This document shows positions 1 to 8,697 of a stretch of 64,000 nt of DNA, piece after piece. The DNA is taken from NCBI GenBank assembly GCA_963836905.1, contig CAWIKY010000006.1, forward strand, positions 806,001 to 870,000, given 5' to 3'. Within the stretch, counting starts at the first letter, position 1. Each line of letters starts with the position of its first letter. Source of the DNA: CAWIKY01 sp963836905. Its GTDB lineage: Bacteria > Pseudomonadota > Alphaproteobacteria > Caulobacterales > Hyphomonadaceae. The notes under the pieces were generated by a model. It ran no database searches, was not told the DNA's origin, and saw nothing but the letters and a program-made list of their open reading frames with translations. Made by a program: the position numbers and the translations under genes.

Positions 1-2
1 GG

Positions 3-1181
3 ACCAACCTCGCCAATAATATGAACACACTCGGTCGGCCAGTTGAAGCGCTACGAATTTACGCCGCCGTTCTAAGAGATAGCCCCAACTTTGCTATGGC
101 GATCGCCAATCAAGGTCTTGCACGTCTGACACTCGCTCGCATGATCTATGATGATGGACATCGAGCGGTGCTCGCTGCTCATGCATGCCAAGACTTTGAG
201 AAGGTTCGAAGTGGCGACGTAGAATGGGACGGCGATTACCCAGATATGATGGTAGCGGTTGATCAGCAGGCAGCGCAGGTTAGGGCCGTTGTTGATGTTG
301 ATGCCGTTTTCTCCAAAACGGATATGAGCGGTTGGTCATTGGGGGAAGCAGAAGAACGCGACTACCGAAAGCGAATGCTAGATATGGGGCTCTTCTTGAA
401 CCCACTGTCTGTGCTCGGTCCATATTCCATTGCTGCACTAGATCCACTTCACCTACCATCGCATTCCTACGGGCTGGATGAGCCTCCACATTACCTCGGC
501 TGGTATAACCAGCTTAAGCAGGAGTTCATTGCCGCTCGATTGCTCTTTCATGAAGCTGTGGAAAGCGAACCTTTTGAAGATCGCAAGAGGCATTTCGCGG
601 ACAATGGGATCCGCCTGATCGACACACTGGATTATCCGGTGTTCTCTGTCGGGACGGAGAAGCTTCGGCTGTCGTTTCGAGCTGCGTATGGACTGCTCGA
701 CAAAGTTGCGGGCTTCCTGAACACGTACTTCGAATTGGGCCGACGTCCGAACCAAGTCGACCTCAGAGGCATATGGTACAAGGACCCAAGACGGCGAGAC
801 ACGCTCGCACCGAAATTCATCGATCGTCCCAACCTTGCTCTTCGCGGGCTCTATTGGCTCTCTTTCGATATTCTGGGGCAGAAAGGTTCAGATAATGATG
901 CGATCGAGCCAGCAGCAGCCCACCTAAACGAGCTTCGGAACTTACTTGAACACCGTTGTCTCATTCTATGTGACGAGTTTCTCCCGGACGAGGAAAGCCC
1001 TATTGATCGGGAGAAGCTAATGAACTTCCGCAACCACACAGTTCGGATGCTGGAGAAAGCGCACGAAGCCTTAATTCTCCTGTCATTGGCGATGTACGAA
1101 GAGGAACGCCGTTCCGATCAGAAAAGCGGCAAGCTGTCCGTTCCCCTACATTTCCCAGAATATCAAGCCCGCCAAATATAA
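3..1181 (+). CDS. TPR-HEPN protein, LA2681-like, 5' end cut by window
   Basis: The reading frame is open to the first base, and the residues before the first Met continue a TPR-like helix pair (LGRPVEALRIYAAVL, then DSPNFAMAIANQGLA), so the true start is upstream of the window. The C-terminal part resembles the LA2681-type HEPN domain: NLALRGLYWLSFDIL, then ELRNLLEHRC, which contains the RNxxxH signature (Rx4H) typical of HEPN ribonucleases. HEPN proteins of this kind are usually RNA-cleaving effectors in stress or defence; that role is inferred here. It is convergent with the caspase-like gene and lies in the tRNA-Arg island. Family assignment is from memory of the motif pattern, without a search. 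Confidence 0.7.
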   Translation, partial: TNLANNMNTLGRPVEALRIYAAVLRDSPNFAMAIANQGLARLTLARMIYDDGHRAVLAAHACQDFEKVRSGDVEWDGDYPDMMVAVDQQAAQVRAVVDVDAVFSKTDMSGWSLGEAEERDYRKRMLDMGLFLNPLSVLGPYSIAALDPLHLPSHSYGLDEPPHYLGWYNQLKQEFIAARLLFHEAVESEPFEDRKRHFADNGIRLIDTLDYPVFSVGTEKLRLSFRAAYGLLDKVAGFLNTYFELGRRPNQVDLRGIWYKDPRRRDTLAPKFIDRPNLALRGLYWLSFDILGQKGSDNDAIEPAAAHLNELRNLLEHRCLILCDEFLPDEESPIDREKLMNFRNHTVRMLEKAHEALILLSLAMYEEERRSDQKSGKLSVPLHFPEYQARQI

Positions 1182-1267
1182 AGGTATTCTGTCCAATAAA
1201 GACGTCGATCGAGTGTTAACAGATCGTCATTGTTTCGAAGGCAGGTTCGATAGCAGATCAGTCAAAC

Positions 1268-2716
1268 CTAGTCTCTCTTTATACTCCACCCCCGAGGGAT
1301 CATGATCATATCATCCTCATCAACGGTCGAAGGTGTGTACGTGACTTTCAAGAGCCGCTGTGGAACGACAAGTTCGAGGGCCAAATTTCCGTTCAACCGC
1401 TCCATAACAGTCTTCGAGTATGGTTGTATGCCGTCGAGATCGTCCCAATCGCCTTCCGGCGGTTGGAGTAAGTCCTGCCCACCAATGAAAATAGATTCGA
1501 CCAGATAGCCCTTTTTCACCTTCTTTGTGGCAACAGTGACGTCAAGCTCGTGCCCACGGCCAGGTAATTCGATAAAGCTTGCTCCCGCTGCCGACAGTGT
1601 GTCCGCAATGAAATCAAAGCTCTCTTTCAGCGTAGGCACCTTCTGGAGATCGAACACTTCATCGAAGTATCCACCCTTGATCTTTGGACGGAGATTGCCT
1701 GTCGAGTCGAAGAAAATCTCGAACAGCATTCCGTCTAGGAGCGCTTTTCGCTTGGCTGACCCAAATTTTGCAGTGCGTGAGACAAAATCTGCTATGAAAA
1801 CGTCCGCAGCCCCAGATGATCCGCAGGCGGCTTGGTAAATGTTACGACCTAAAACGAAGAGGTTGTTTCGACCCATCTTCTTTACGCTTTTATCGTCAAG
1901 TTTGAGCAGGGCCGGGTTTTGGACATACCAATTGTAGCTCTTGAGGCCTTTGATGATCTCGTGGGACGGCTTTGACATATCAAGACCAAAGAGGCCGTCA
2001 GCAAGGGCGGTCTCATCGTACTCATCAACAAGCTTGCCGATGCCCAAATTGAAGTAAAATTCGCCTGCAAGAGATGTATGCTCCCAAGTCGTCTGTTTGC
2101 CTCTGGTTGCAGCGGCTACCGTGTTTCGCACTCGCTTAAACATAGTCTCAACTGGGCAGTCTTTCGTATCAATATGCTGGAGAAGGGCCTCGGTGTACGT
2201 ACCATTGCGACCCGATCCGTCTGCGGCAAGCTCGCCTGGAGACGTTGCAAACCCAATGATCGTACCTTTCGGAGCGTAGACAGAAGCGAGGCCGCGCACA
2301 GACATATCGCGATGCCAGGCGCGTTCCCACGGATTATTCCTACAGGCGTCCAAGACAATAATCTTCGTAGTTGCGTTGGATTTTGCCATGACATCGACGA
2401 CCTTATCGAGAGACATGGAGCTATGTTTCGCGTCAATCTCAGACGTACCATCCGTATCGATAGCAATCAGATAGTTGCTGCCGTCAATCTGCATCCCGTG
2501 TCCGGCAAAAAAGAACATTCCGACATCATGGGTCTTTAGAAGGTCAGAAAATTCCTTGAGCTTCTTATCCATTTCGGCATTGGTGCAGTCCGTACCAATG
2601 ACTAACTTAAAATCATATTGTTTGAGCTTTTCGCCGACATCTAAGGCATCATTGACAGGATTTTTAAGCTCATCTCCATCTGGATAGTTCGCATTGCCGA
2701 GTACTAAGGCCGCCAT
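1268..2716 (-). CDS. Caspase-family (C14, metacaspase-like) peptidase with unknown C-terminal domain
   Basis: A 482-residue protein from the ATG at 2716; a TTG at 2740 is possible, but the caspase fold begins at once after the ATG (MAALVLGNANYPD). The catalytic dyad is visible: His73 in FFFAGHGMQ and Cys125 in VLDACRNNPW. The p10-like part follows (GTIIGFATSPGELAADGSGRNGTYTEALL, about residues 150-200). The C-terminal half, about residues 235-482, is not recognised and may be a sensor or effector part. Bacterial caspase-like proteases act in defence and cell death, often gated by a partner. Its neighbours are a HEPN protein and an integrase, which fits an accessory defence role by inference. 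Confidence 0.88.
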   Translation of the reverse strand: MAALVLGNANYPDGDELKNPVNDALDVGEKLKQYDFKLVIGTDCTNAEMDKKLKEFSDLLKTHDVGMFFFAGHGMQIDGSNYLIAIDTDGTSEIDAKHSSMSLDKVVDVMAKSNATTKIIVLDACRNNPWERAWHRDMSVRGLASVYAPKGTIIGFATSPGELAADGSGRNGTYTEALLQHIDTKDCPVETMFKRVRNTVAAATRGKQTTWEHTSLAGEFYFNLGIGKLVDEYDETALADGLFGLDMSKPSHEIIKGLKSYNWYVQNPALLKLDDKSVKKMGRNNLFVLGRNIYQAACGSSGAADVFIADFVSRTAKFGSAKRKALLDGMLFEIFFDSTGNLRPKIKGGYFDEVFDLQKVPTLKESFDFIADTLSAAGASFIELPGRGHELDVTVATKKVKKGYLVESIFIGGQDLLQPPEGDWDDLDGIQPYSKTVMERLNGNLALELVVPQRLLKVTYTPSTVDEDDMIMIPRGWSIKRD

Positions 2717-2866
2717 TTTCCGCTTCAAAGTATTCTCCAATATTTATTCTAGTTCATCTGCTCTGTTTGCAAACGTTCGGCAGCGACAACAGCGGAACCT
2801 TAAGTCGCTAAGCGCTTTGAAGAAAAGTCGTTTTCGACATGATATCACCAGAACTCCGATGGTCGT

Positions 2867-4207
2867 TCACTTCTGCGTCGCTGCAACATTGGTTATACTC
2901 GACTGCGCCACAAATCGTGACAACGCCTCTCGCCTTGCAGTCCGATCCAATGCGTAAGCAGTGTGCTTAAACTCGACCCCTGCGAGTAGCCCTTGGATGT
3001 AGCCGGAGACAGTGTCGGCGGCCATGATCAGCACACTGTCGAGCGAATGGATGTATTTGCTTGTTATTGATGCCGTTGAGTGCCCGACGAGCGCGGCGAT
3101 CGTGCTTTCCGTGAAGCCTAGATCATTCGCAACGCTTGCGAAGCTATGCCTCAAGATATGAGCCGTGAAGTCTGGAAGCTTGCCGTCGCCAAATATTCTG
3201 TGCCATTGGTTCGGAAAGCTGCCGAAGGTCTCTGATCCTCTTATGCCAGGAAACACTTGTTCACCAGAGACCACCTTTCGGCGCTCCTCCAGAAGCTCGA
3301 TGACAGGCAGGCCGATCGGTCGGGTCGAGGCACCTTCTTTTGAGTCCTTGAGGCGCAGACAACTGTTCTCGAAGTCGACCTCGCTCCATTTGAGAGAAAT
3401 GATCTCTCCGCGTCGGCAGCCTGTGAGAGCCAGCAGCCGGGTAATCGCCACGGTCGGAGCGAGTTCGGGGTCATCGCTGGCCTTGCGTAGTATTGTGCCG
3501 AGAAGACGGTACTCGTCCTCGCTCAGCCGACGATCTCGGACCTGATCCTTGGGCTTTCTGATGCCATGGGCGACGTTGTGTTCGATAATCCCCATGCTGA
3601 TCGCGTAGGTCAGCATCGAACCGGTCAGACCAACGCATTTGCTAGCCGTGCCTCGGCCGCCGCGAAGCACGGACTTGCCTCGTTTTTTGGAGGTCTTTCG
3701 AACGGCGCGCGTTTTGCCGGCGATGATGTCGTTCATCATCTTCGTCACGTCAGCCTTCGTAAGTTCCTGCACGCGGCGCGTGCCGATCAGAGGGAGGATA
3801 TGGCCCCGCAGCGAACCGATATTCGTGTAGATCGTCGATGGACGTTTTGGACGTCCGCCTTTCCCCATGATGAGCCCGGCTTCCATGGCTTTGATATACT
3901 GCTCAGCGAGTTCATTGACGGTCATCGCGTTGCGGTCGATCTGTCGTTCTTCAGCAGGGTTCTTGCCGCGCGCAACCTTGCCAAGTTGTACCAGCGCTTC
4001 CTTTCGAGCGGCCTCCGGTGTCCAGACTCCGTGCAGGCCGATGGCGTAGCGCCGCGACCGTCCAGCGGCTCGATACTGGATGACGTAGCTGCGCTTACCG
4101 GACGCGAAGACTCGGAGACCAAAGCCGGGCAGTTCGTCGTCCCAGATCAGGTAGTCCTTGTCGCGGATTTCGACCGTATCCACGAAGCGCTTTGTGAGCT
4201 TTGGCAT
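2867..4207 (-). CDS. Tyrosine recombinase / integrase (P4-like)
   Basis: A 446-residue integrase. The N-terminal arm-binding domain begins KLTKRFVDTVEIRDKDYLIWDDELPGFGLRV, a DUF4102-type start common in tRNA-targeting integrases. The catalytic domain shows the first Arg in LLALTGCRRGEI, the HxxR box in HILRHSF, the later His in VGHSTASITSKY and the nucleophilic Tyr in SKYIHSLD. The ATG at 4207 is preferred over 4240, because the family homology starts at MPKLTKRF. The 5' end faces the tRNA fragment at 4399-4444, the usual place for int next to its attachment site. The gene looks intact. Confidence 0.95.
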   Translation of the reverse strand: MPKLTKRFVDTVEIRDKDYLIWDDELPGFGLRVFASGKRSYVIQYRAAGRSRRYAIGLHGVWTPEAARKEALVQLGKVARGKNPAEERQIDRNAMTVNELAEQYIKAMEAGLIMGKGGRPKRPSTIYTNIGSLRGHILPLIGTRRVQELTKADVTKMMNDIIAGKTRAVRKTSKKRGKSVLRGGRGTASKCVGLTGSMLTYAISMGIIEHNVAHGIRKPKDQVRDRRLSEDEYRLLGTILRKASDDPELAPTVAITRLLALTGCRRGEIISLKWSEVDFENSCLRLKDSKEGASTRPIGLPVIELLEERRKVVSGEQVFPGIRGSETFGSFPNQWHRIFGDGKLPDFTAHILRHSFASVANDLGFTESTIAALVGHSTASITSKYIHSLDSVLIMAADTVSGYIQGLLAGVEFKHTAYALDRTARREALSRFVAQSSITNVAATQK

Positions 4208-4398
4208 ATGAAGGCAGACCTTTCCGACCGACCTCCACACGGGCGTCTCACGTAAGCATCACGTAATCATCCGGGCGAAAGCTGCGGCCTGTTTCTGGAT
4301 AGAGACTTCGGAGCGCCGGTCTGAAAAGGCAATGTAAATCAGTCGTTTGTCGTGCTCCGTCGCGCTCTATCGTGCACTTAGGAAAGGCATCAATATCG

Positions 4399-4444
4399 CC
4401 TCCGAAGGCAGAGGTCAGAGGTTCAAATCCTCTTGGGTGCGCCA
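4399..4444 (+). other. tRNA-Arg(CCG) 3'-end fragment = attachment site (att) remnant
   Basis: The block reads as the 3' half of a tRNA: anticodon loop CTCCGAA (4400-4406, anticodon CCG), 3' anticodon stem GGCAG, T-arm AGAGG-TTCAAAT-CCTCT (4417-4433), acceptor 3' strand TGGGTGC, discriminator G and encoded CCA (4442-4444). Upstream, the 5' anticodon stem no longer pairs and no D-arm can be folded, so it is not a full tRNA. This is the classic crossover footprint of integration at a tRNA 3' end. The T-loop has TTCAAAT where TTCGAAT is the usual sequence. Confidence 0.85.
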
Positions 4445-4582
4445 TTTCTTTCGCAGTTTTGCTGGAATATCGGCAATTCTCCAAAGCTCAGTTTGACGCG
4501 ATTATTTCAACCGTATGGTGTCGGACTTCATCAATGATTGAAACCTAGAAAAGGCGAGCCTTCAGGTAAAGGAGTGAGCCGG

Positions 4583-5008
4583 ATGAAGACGTACTTTATG
4601 TTCACATCGACGGCCTTCTCTCCGACACCGGCAGAGCTTGACCCAGTCGATCCGGATTTCATCAATGACGGACTGTACGCGATGGAGCTGGCCGACTTTA
4701 TCGTGCGCGGGCTTGAAGCGTGCGGTCATGACCACCTGCGAAGAGGTCAGGATGATTGGGGTCACTACATTATCCTGAAGCACGATCGAAAGTTCGAGTT
4801 GATGGTGGGGTGCTCCAACACCGAGGATACGCACAACGGCCTTCCCGAACATCGGGTGTTCCTGCGACCGGACAAGCCGGTCATACGCCGGTTCTTCAGG
4901 AAGATTGACGTTTCCGCCGATGTTGAGAGCCTTTCTGCTTCGATAAGCGACCTTCTCGAAAACGATTCGCGGATAGGTGATCTGCGAATGGGTGACGAAC
5001 CCTTCTGA
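4583..5008 (+). CDS. Conserved-looking hypothetical protein, 141 aa
   Basis: The start at 4583 is chosen because AAAGGAGTGAG sits just upstream, a good ribosome binding site; an ATG at 4538 in the same frame lacks one. The protein is soluble, acidic and without signal peptide or membrane segment. It alternates charged and aromatic stretches (MKTYFMFTS, DDWGHYIILKHDRKFELMVGCSN). No family is recognised. It is the first gene to the right of the island's att site and points toward ubiE, about 190 nt downstream. Translation is plausible from codon pattern and RBS; function is unknown. Confidence 0.7.
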   Translation: MKTYFMFTSTAFSPTPAELDPVDPDFINDGLYAMELADFIVRGLEACGHDHLRRGQDDWGHYIILKHDRKFELMVGCSNTEDTHNGLPEHRVFLRPDKPVIRRFFRKIDVSADVESLSASISDLLENDSRIGDLRMGDEPF

Positions 5009-5195
5009 ATATAGGCTCGCGGACCCGACCGATGGATTGATTTCGGGCCGTACCTCGCACGATAATAGTGTGCCGCTGCGTGAGCGGATAAAATCCGCCG
5101 CATATCCTATCTGGGACATCTCCTACCGACCGGCCGCGAAAAACGCGCGGGTTTGACCGCTTCCCTTGTTGCGGCATGCCGGTCTATTAAGAGGC

Positions 5196-5984
5196 ATGAG
5201 CGAAACACCGTCTTCTCCGCCGTCCTCCCACCCGACCGTGTCCTTCGGTTTCGAGGATGTCAGTGCGCCCGAAAAGGTGGCCCGCGTCAAAGGGGTCTTC
5301 TCTTCTGTCGCAGACCGCTACGACCTGATGAACGATCTGATGTCGGCCGGCGTCCATCGCGTCTGGAAAGCCGATACGATTGCGCGGCTCAACCCGCAGC
5401 CGGGCGAGCGGTTTCTCGATGTTGCGGGCGGCACGGGCGATTTGGCGCGGGCATTCCTGAAGGAGGCCGACAGGAAAGCCGCACGCCGCCGTCATCATCA
5501 TATCGGTACGCGCGCCACTGTCTGCGATATCAATTTCGACATGCTGCGGGCAGGGCAGGCAAGCGCCCGCGACACGGCAGACAGGCTGTGCGGGGATGCC
5601 ATGGCATTGCCGGTTGCAGATAACAGCGTGGATGCGCTGGCCATCGCCTTCGGCATCCGTAATGTTGCCGATATGGACGCAGCCTTTGCCGAGTTCCGGC
5701 GGGTGCTCAAGCCCGGTGGCCGGTTCGCATGCCTTGAGTTCTCGCATATGACGGTCGGTGCACTGCAGGCCGCCTATGATGCCTATTCCTTCAATGCGAT
5801 CCCGAAGATCGGACGCCTCGTAACGGGCGACGAAGGGTCCTACCGCTATCTGGTGGAATCCATACGGCGCTTTCCAAAACAGGCCGAGGTCAAGGCACGG
5901 CTGGAAGCGGCAGGCTTTTCCCGGGTCAGTGTCACGAATTTCTCTGGCGGCATTGCGGCGCTGCATTTCGGCTGGGCGGTCTAG
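5196..5984 (+). CDS. ubiE: Ubiquinone/menaquinone C-methyltransferase UbiE
   Basis: SAM-dependent C-methylation of the 2-polyprenyl-6-methoxy-benzoquinol ring in ubiquinone synthesis. The 262-residue protein shows UbiE landmarks: FGFEDVSAPEKVARVKGVFSSVADRYDLMNDLMSAG at the N-terminus, SAM motif I FLDVAGGTGDLA, DAMALPVADNSVDALAIAFGIRNV, and GLxGG-like C-terminus NFSGGIAALHFGWAV. The Met at 5196 (MSETPSSPP) is preferred to 5166. A short basic insertion (RKAARRRHHH) sits after motif I. The stop is directly followed by the ubiB start, so the two genes form an operon. Confidence 0.96.
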   Translation: MSETPSSPPSSHPTVSFGFEDVSAPEKVARVKGVFSSVADRYDLMNDLMSAGVHRVWKADTIARLNPQPGERFLDVAGGTGDLARAFLKEADRKAARRRHHHIGTRATVCDINFDMLRAGQASARDTADRLCGDAMALPVADNSVDALAIAFGIRNVADMDAAFAEFRRVLKPGGRFACLEFSHMTVGALQAAYDAYSFNAIPKIGRLVTGDEGSYRYLVESIRRFPKQAEVKARLEAAGFSRVSVTNFSGGIAALHFGWAV

Positions 5985-7535
5985 GTGTTCGAGGCCATCA
6001 GGGATTACGGTCGGTTGCTGCGGGCCGGGCTGGCGCTCGGACGCTATGATGTCGTGCTGCCTGAAGCCTACAAGTCGCGGCTGCCGTTGCCTGCGCGTTG
6101 GGCCGGAAGCGTGCTTCGCATCGGGTCGAAGACAACCGAAAACACTCGGCCCGGCGAGCGGCTGGCCATGGCGTTGCAGCATCTGGGGCCAACCTACATC
6201 AAGCTGGGCCAGTTTCTGGCGACCCGGCCCGACGTCTTCGGCGTCGAAACGGCCGACGATCTCTCCCGCCTGAAGGACAAGTTGCCGCCCTTTCCGGTCG
6301 AGGAGGCGCAGGCCGCGCTGAAAGCCGAGTTCGAGGAACAGGCCGACACGCTCTTTCCGAAGCTGGAAGCGCCTCTGGCAGCTGCATCGCTGGCGCAGGT
6401 TCACAAGGTGATGACCAGTGACGGCGTGCGTGCCGTGAAGGTTCTCCGCCCCGGCGTCGAGCGCCAGATGCTGGACGAGCTTTCGGCCATGAAACGCGCG
6501 GCGCGCACCATAGAGAGCGTGGATGCGCGCTCCTGGCGTCTTGAACCCGTCGCCTTCATCGAGACGGTCTCGGCCGCGATGGAAAAAGAGCTCGACCTGC
6601 GGCTGGAAGCGGGCGGGGCGTCCGAATTTGGCGAGATCGTCGAAAAGACCGGTCATTTCCGGGTGCCGAAGGTGGACTGGGAACGCTCCGGCAGACGCAT
6701 TCTCACCACCGACTGGATCGACGGCATATCGCTGACCGACGCACCCGCCATCGCTGCGTCGGGTGTGGACCGCAAGGCGCTCGCCATTGACGTCACGCGC
6801 GGCTTTCTCAGCGCGGCGATCGAGTTCGGCGTGTTCCATGCGGACATGCATGAAGGCAACATGATCCTGTCTCCGGATGGCGACTTGTGGCTGGTCGACT
6901 TCGGCATTGTTGGCCGGATCGGGTTGCAGGAGCGCAGATTTCTGGCTGAAATCCTGCTCGGCTTCATCCGGCGTGACTACATGCGGATTGCGCAGGTGCA
7001 TTTCGAGGCCGGATACGTGCCGCCGGATCGAAATGTCGGGGACTTTGCACAGGCGCTGCGCTCGGTCGGTGAACCCATCCACGGCAAATCGGCCAGCGAA
7101 GTCTCCATGGGCAAGCTATTGCTGCAGCTGTTCGACTTCACGCACATGTTCGGTATGCATCTTCGCCCGGAACTGGTGCTGTTGCAGAAAACAATGGTGC
7201 AGGTTGAGGGCGTGGCCCGCGGGCTGGACCCCGACCACGACATATGGGGCGCGGCGCAGCCCGTCGTGGAGGCGTTCGTGCGCCGTGAGCTTGGACCGGC
7301 CGGTGTGGCGCGGGCGGCGCAAGCCACCCTGACCGACATGTCCGGGCGGCTGTCACGTCTGCCGGACCTGCTCGACAGGGTCGAGACGATCATCGAACAG
7401 ACGGCCCGGACCGGCGTTCGCGCCGATGCCGAGCGGGACCGTGAACGCCAGAGACGCGGACGCCGCTTGCCGGTGCTTCTCGCAAGCGGCACGGCGCTTT
7501 TAGCAGCGTTCGCCGTCGGAGCCGCGTTCTTCTGA
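5985..7535 (+). CDS. ubiB: Ubiquinone biosynthesis ABC1-family protein UbiB
   Basis: ADCK/UbiB atypical kinase-like ATPase that supports the ubiquinone biosynthesis complex at the inner membrane. A GTG start at 5985 lies immediately after the ubiE stop. Diagnostic motifs are present: the KxGQ motif in YIKLGQFLATRPD, the alanine-rich nucleotide loop AAASLAQVHK, the lysine in VKVLRPG, FHADMHEGNM and the metal-binding DFG in LVDFGIVG. A C-terminal hydrophobic segment (VLLASGTALLAAFAVGAAFF) is the expected membrane anchor. At 516 residues the length is normal. No defects seen. Confidence 0.96.
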   Translation: MFEAIRDYGRLLRAGLALGRYDVVLPEAYKSRLPLPARWAGSVLRIGSKTTENTRPGERLAMALQHLGPTYIKLGQFLATRPDVFGVETADDLSRLKDKLPPFPVEEAQAALKAEFEEQADTLFPKLEAPLAAASLAQVHKVMTSDGVRAVKVLRPGVERQMLDELSAMKRAARTIESVDARSWRLEPVAFIETVSAAMEKELDLRLEAGGASEFGEIVEKTGHFRVPKVDWERSGRRILTTDWIDGISLTDAPAIAASGVDRKALAIDVTRGFLSAAIEFGVFHADMHEGNMILSPDGDLWLVDFGIVGRIGLQERRFLAEILLGFIRRDYMRIAQVHFEAGYVPPDRNVGDFAQALRSVGEPIHGKSASEVSMGKLLLQLFDFTHMFGMHLRPELVLLQKTMVQVEGVARGLDPDHDIWGAAQPVVEAFVRRELGPAGVARAAQATLTDMSGRLSRLPDLLDRVETIIEQTARTGVRADAERDRERQRRGRRLPVLLASGTALLAAFAVGAAFF

Positions 7536-7654
7536 GACGCGAATGCCGGGCGGGCGGTTCGCAGACTGCGTGAGCCTCGTCGATTTCCTGCCATGTTTCT
7601 GTTAGACCTTAATGAAAGGTAAAGACGGCCGGGTGCCGAAGAGGGACGAAACTC

Positions 7655-8398
7655 ATGCGCAAGACCACTGTTCTCGGAGGCCTCTGCCTCTCACTTCTGT
7701 TCGCCGCACCGGCGCTGGCCGACGGCTGCAGCACCTCGCTTCAGGGTGGCACGGACCTTTGCAAGACCTATGCGCCCAAGCCGGTCTATTCCGCCCCGCT
7801 GCTACACCCCTCGCAGCCGCAGCCGGACCCGAAAGTCTTCGCGCCCGTTCATCCGCAGGCCGCCCATCGCCCCGCGCATCACCCCGTAACCTCTACGCAG
7901 GCCCTGAACCGTCAGTCGCTGCAGCAGGTCATCTCCACGCCGCCACCTCCCGGCCGCGTGGTCTATGTCGAGGTCCCGCAGGCACAGCCGGTCTACCGCC
8001 CACAGCCGGTCTATCACGCACCGCAGCCGCAACAGCCACCCGTTCGCATCGTGGAAGCGCCGCGCGTCTATGCGGCCCCGTGCGACAAGACGATCGACCG
8101 TCTGCGCGACACCCGCGATGGCGAGCGCCGCTATTCTGTCTGCTATTCAGACCTCCTCGGCTTTACCGAGTTCGACCGCAACCGCATCCTCGTCGAGCGG
8201 ATCGAGCGCGCGGCTGACAGGGCTTGCGACGTGAATTCCTCCTCCATCCTCTCACGCTATGGACGCGCCGAACGGGCCTGCGAACGCGAAGCCGTGGAAG
8301 AAGCCGTTCTGGCCGCGAATGTGCCGGGGCTGGGCGAGTACTATTTCCGTGGCCAGCCGCGCCCGAACGTGACGGTCGGCCCGTTGATCTATCGCTAG
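7655..8398 (+). CDS. Secreted proline/glutamine-rich protein with UrcA-like C-terminus
   Basis: Of two overlapping frames this one is real: it begins with a clear signal peptide (MRKTTVLGGLCLSLLFAAPALA, cleavage before DGCS). The middle, about residues 45-145, is a low-complexity linker rich in Pro, Gln and His (PQPDPKVFAPVHPQAAHRP, QPVYRPQPVYHAPQPQQ). The C-terminal 90 residues resemble the UrcA pattern: YSVCYSDLLGFTEFDRNRILVERIERAADRAC, then RAERACEREAVEEAVLAA. UrcA-type proteins are small exported alphaproteobacterial proteins of unclear role. The family call is moderate; export is well supported. Confidence 0.7.
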   Translation: MRKTTVLGGLCLSLLFAAPALADGCSTSLQGGTDLCKTYAPKPVYSAPLLHPSQPQPDPKVFAPVHPQAAHRPAHHPVTSTQALNRQSLQQVISTPPPPGRVVYVEVPQAQPVYRPQPVYHAPQPQQPPVRIVEAPRVYAAPCDKTIDRLRDTRDGERRYSVCYSDLLGFTEFDRNRILVERIERAADRACDVNSSSILSRYGRAERACEREAVEEAVLAANVPGLGEYYFRGQPRPNVTVGPLIYR

Positions 8399-8408
8399 GC
8401 GCAGCGAA

Positions 8409-8426
8409 GGGGAGGGAAACCTCCCC
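8409..8426 (+). terminator. Hairpin after the UrcA-like gene
   Basis: A perfect 7-bp stem GGGGAGG / CCTCCCC with a GAAA tetraloop begins 11 nt after the stop codon. The following bases (GTTATCC) give only a weak T-tract, so it may end transcription or merely protect the 3' end. Confidence 0.5.
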
Positions 8427-8547
8427 GTTATCCGCACCGCAAAGAATGCGATACAGGCACGTCGAAACGGCGTAGACTGACAATCCGCCAGCGGCACCGC
8501 GCTGACTGGCGGATGGAGCGCGATTGGCGCTCCTGAAGGGTCGTCCC

Positions 8548-8697
8548 ATGGCCAAAGGCCAGCAAAAATCCACCCGCGAGGGGCGAAAGCCCAAAGCCGA
8601 ACATAACCAGAAGAAGAAGACCAACGCCTCCAACCCGTCCATGAAGGCCGGTGTGATTGGCGGTCTCGAGCATCTGGGTAACAAGAAGCCGAAATAG
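8548..8697 (+). CDS. Small very basic protein, 49 aa
   Basis: A short reading frame encoding MAKGQQKSTREGRKPKAEHN at its N-terminus and ending NKKPK. It is Lys/Gln/Asn-rich and has a short hydrophobic/glycine patch (MKAGVIGGLEHLG). Small basic proteins starting MAKGQ with RKPKAE are common, conserved and uncharacterised in Alphaproteobacteria; this similarity is from memory. A GAAGGG sequence lies about 8 nt before the ATG. Two hairpins precede it (stem CCGCCAG/CTGGCGG at 8486-8511, and GAGCGC/GCGCTC near 8516-8533). Function unknown; nucleic-acid or ribosome association would fit its charge. Confidence 0.72.
   Translation: MAKGQQKSTREGRKPKAEHNQKKKTNASNPSMKAGVIGGLEHLGNKKPK

Larger units (their letters stand above)
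1..4444. mobile_element. Right part of a tRNA-Arg-integrated genomic island
   Basis: The block holds a tyrosine integrase next to a tRNA 3' fragment and two accessory genes (HEPN and caspase-like), in DNA visibly less GC-rich than the ubiE region that follows. In tRNA-targeting elements the full tRNA remains on one side and a copy of its 3' end on the other. Here the 3' copy (4399-4444, plus strand) is on the right, so the intact tRNA-Arg and the left end should lie before base 1. Housekeeping genes start soon after 4444. The left boundary is outside the window, so the element's size is unknown. Confidence 0.75.

Noticed and set aside
4374..4444. Possible complete 71-nt tRNA, since GCACTTA (4374-4380) can pair with TGGGTGC
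   Set aside because: No D-arm can be drawn and the anticodon stem fails; acceptor pairing needs two G-U pairs. A remnant explains it better.
4248..4484. Minus-strand open frame reading MAHPRGFEPLTSAFGGD-like sequence
   Set aside because: It is the well-known false protein made by reading a tRNA-Arg 3' end backwards.
5187..7082. 631-codon minus-strand open frame antisense to ubiE and ubiB
   Set aside because: GC-driven shadow of two clearly real genes; composition is Arg/His/Gln-rich and matches nothing.
7612..8217. 201-codon frame overlapping the UrcA-like gene
   Set aside because: The overlapping frame at 7655 has a signal peptide and family pattern; this one is an out-of-frame shadow.
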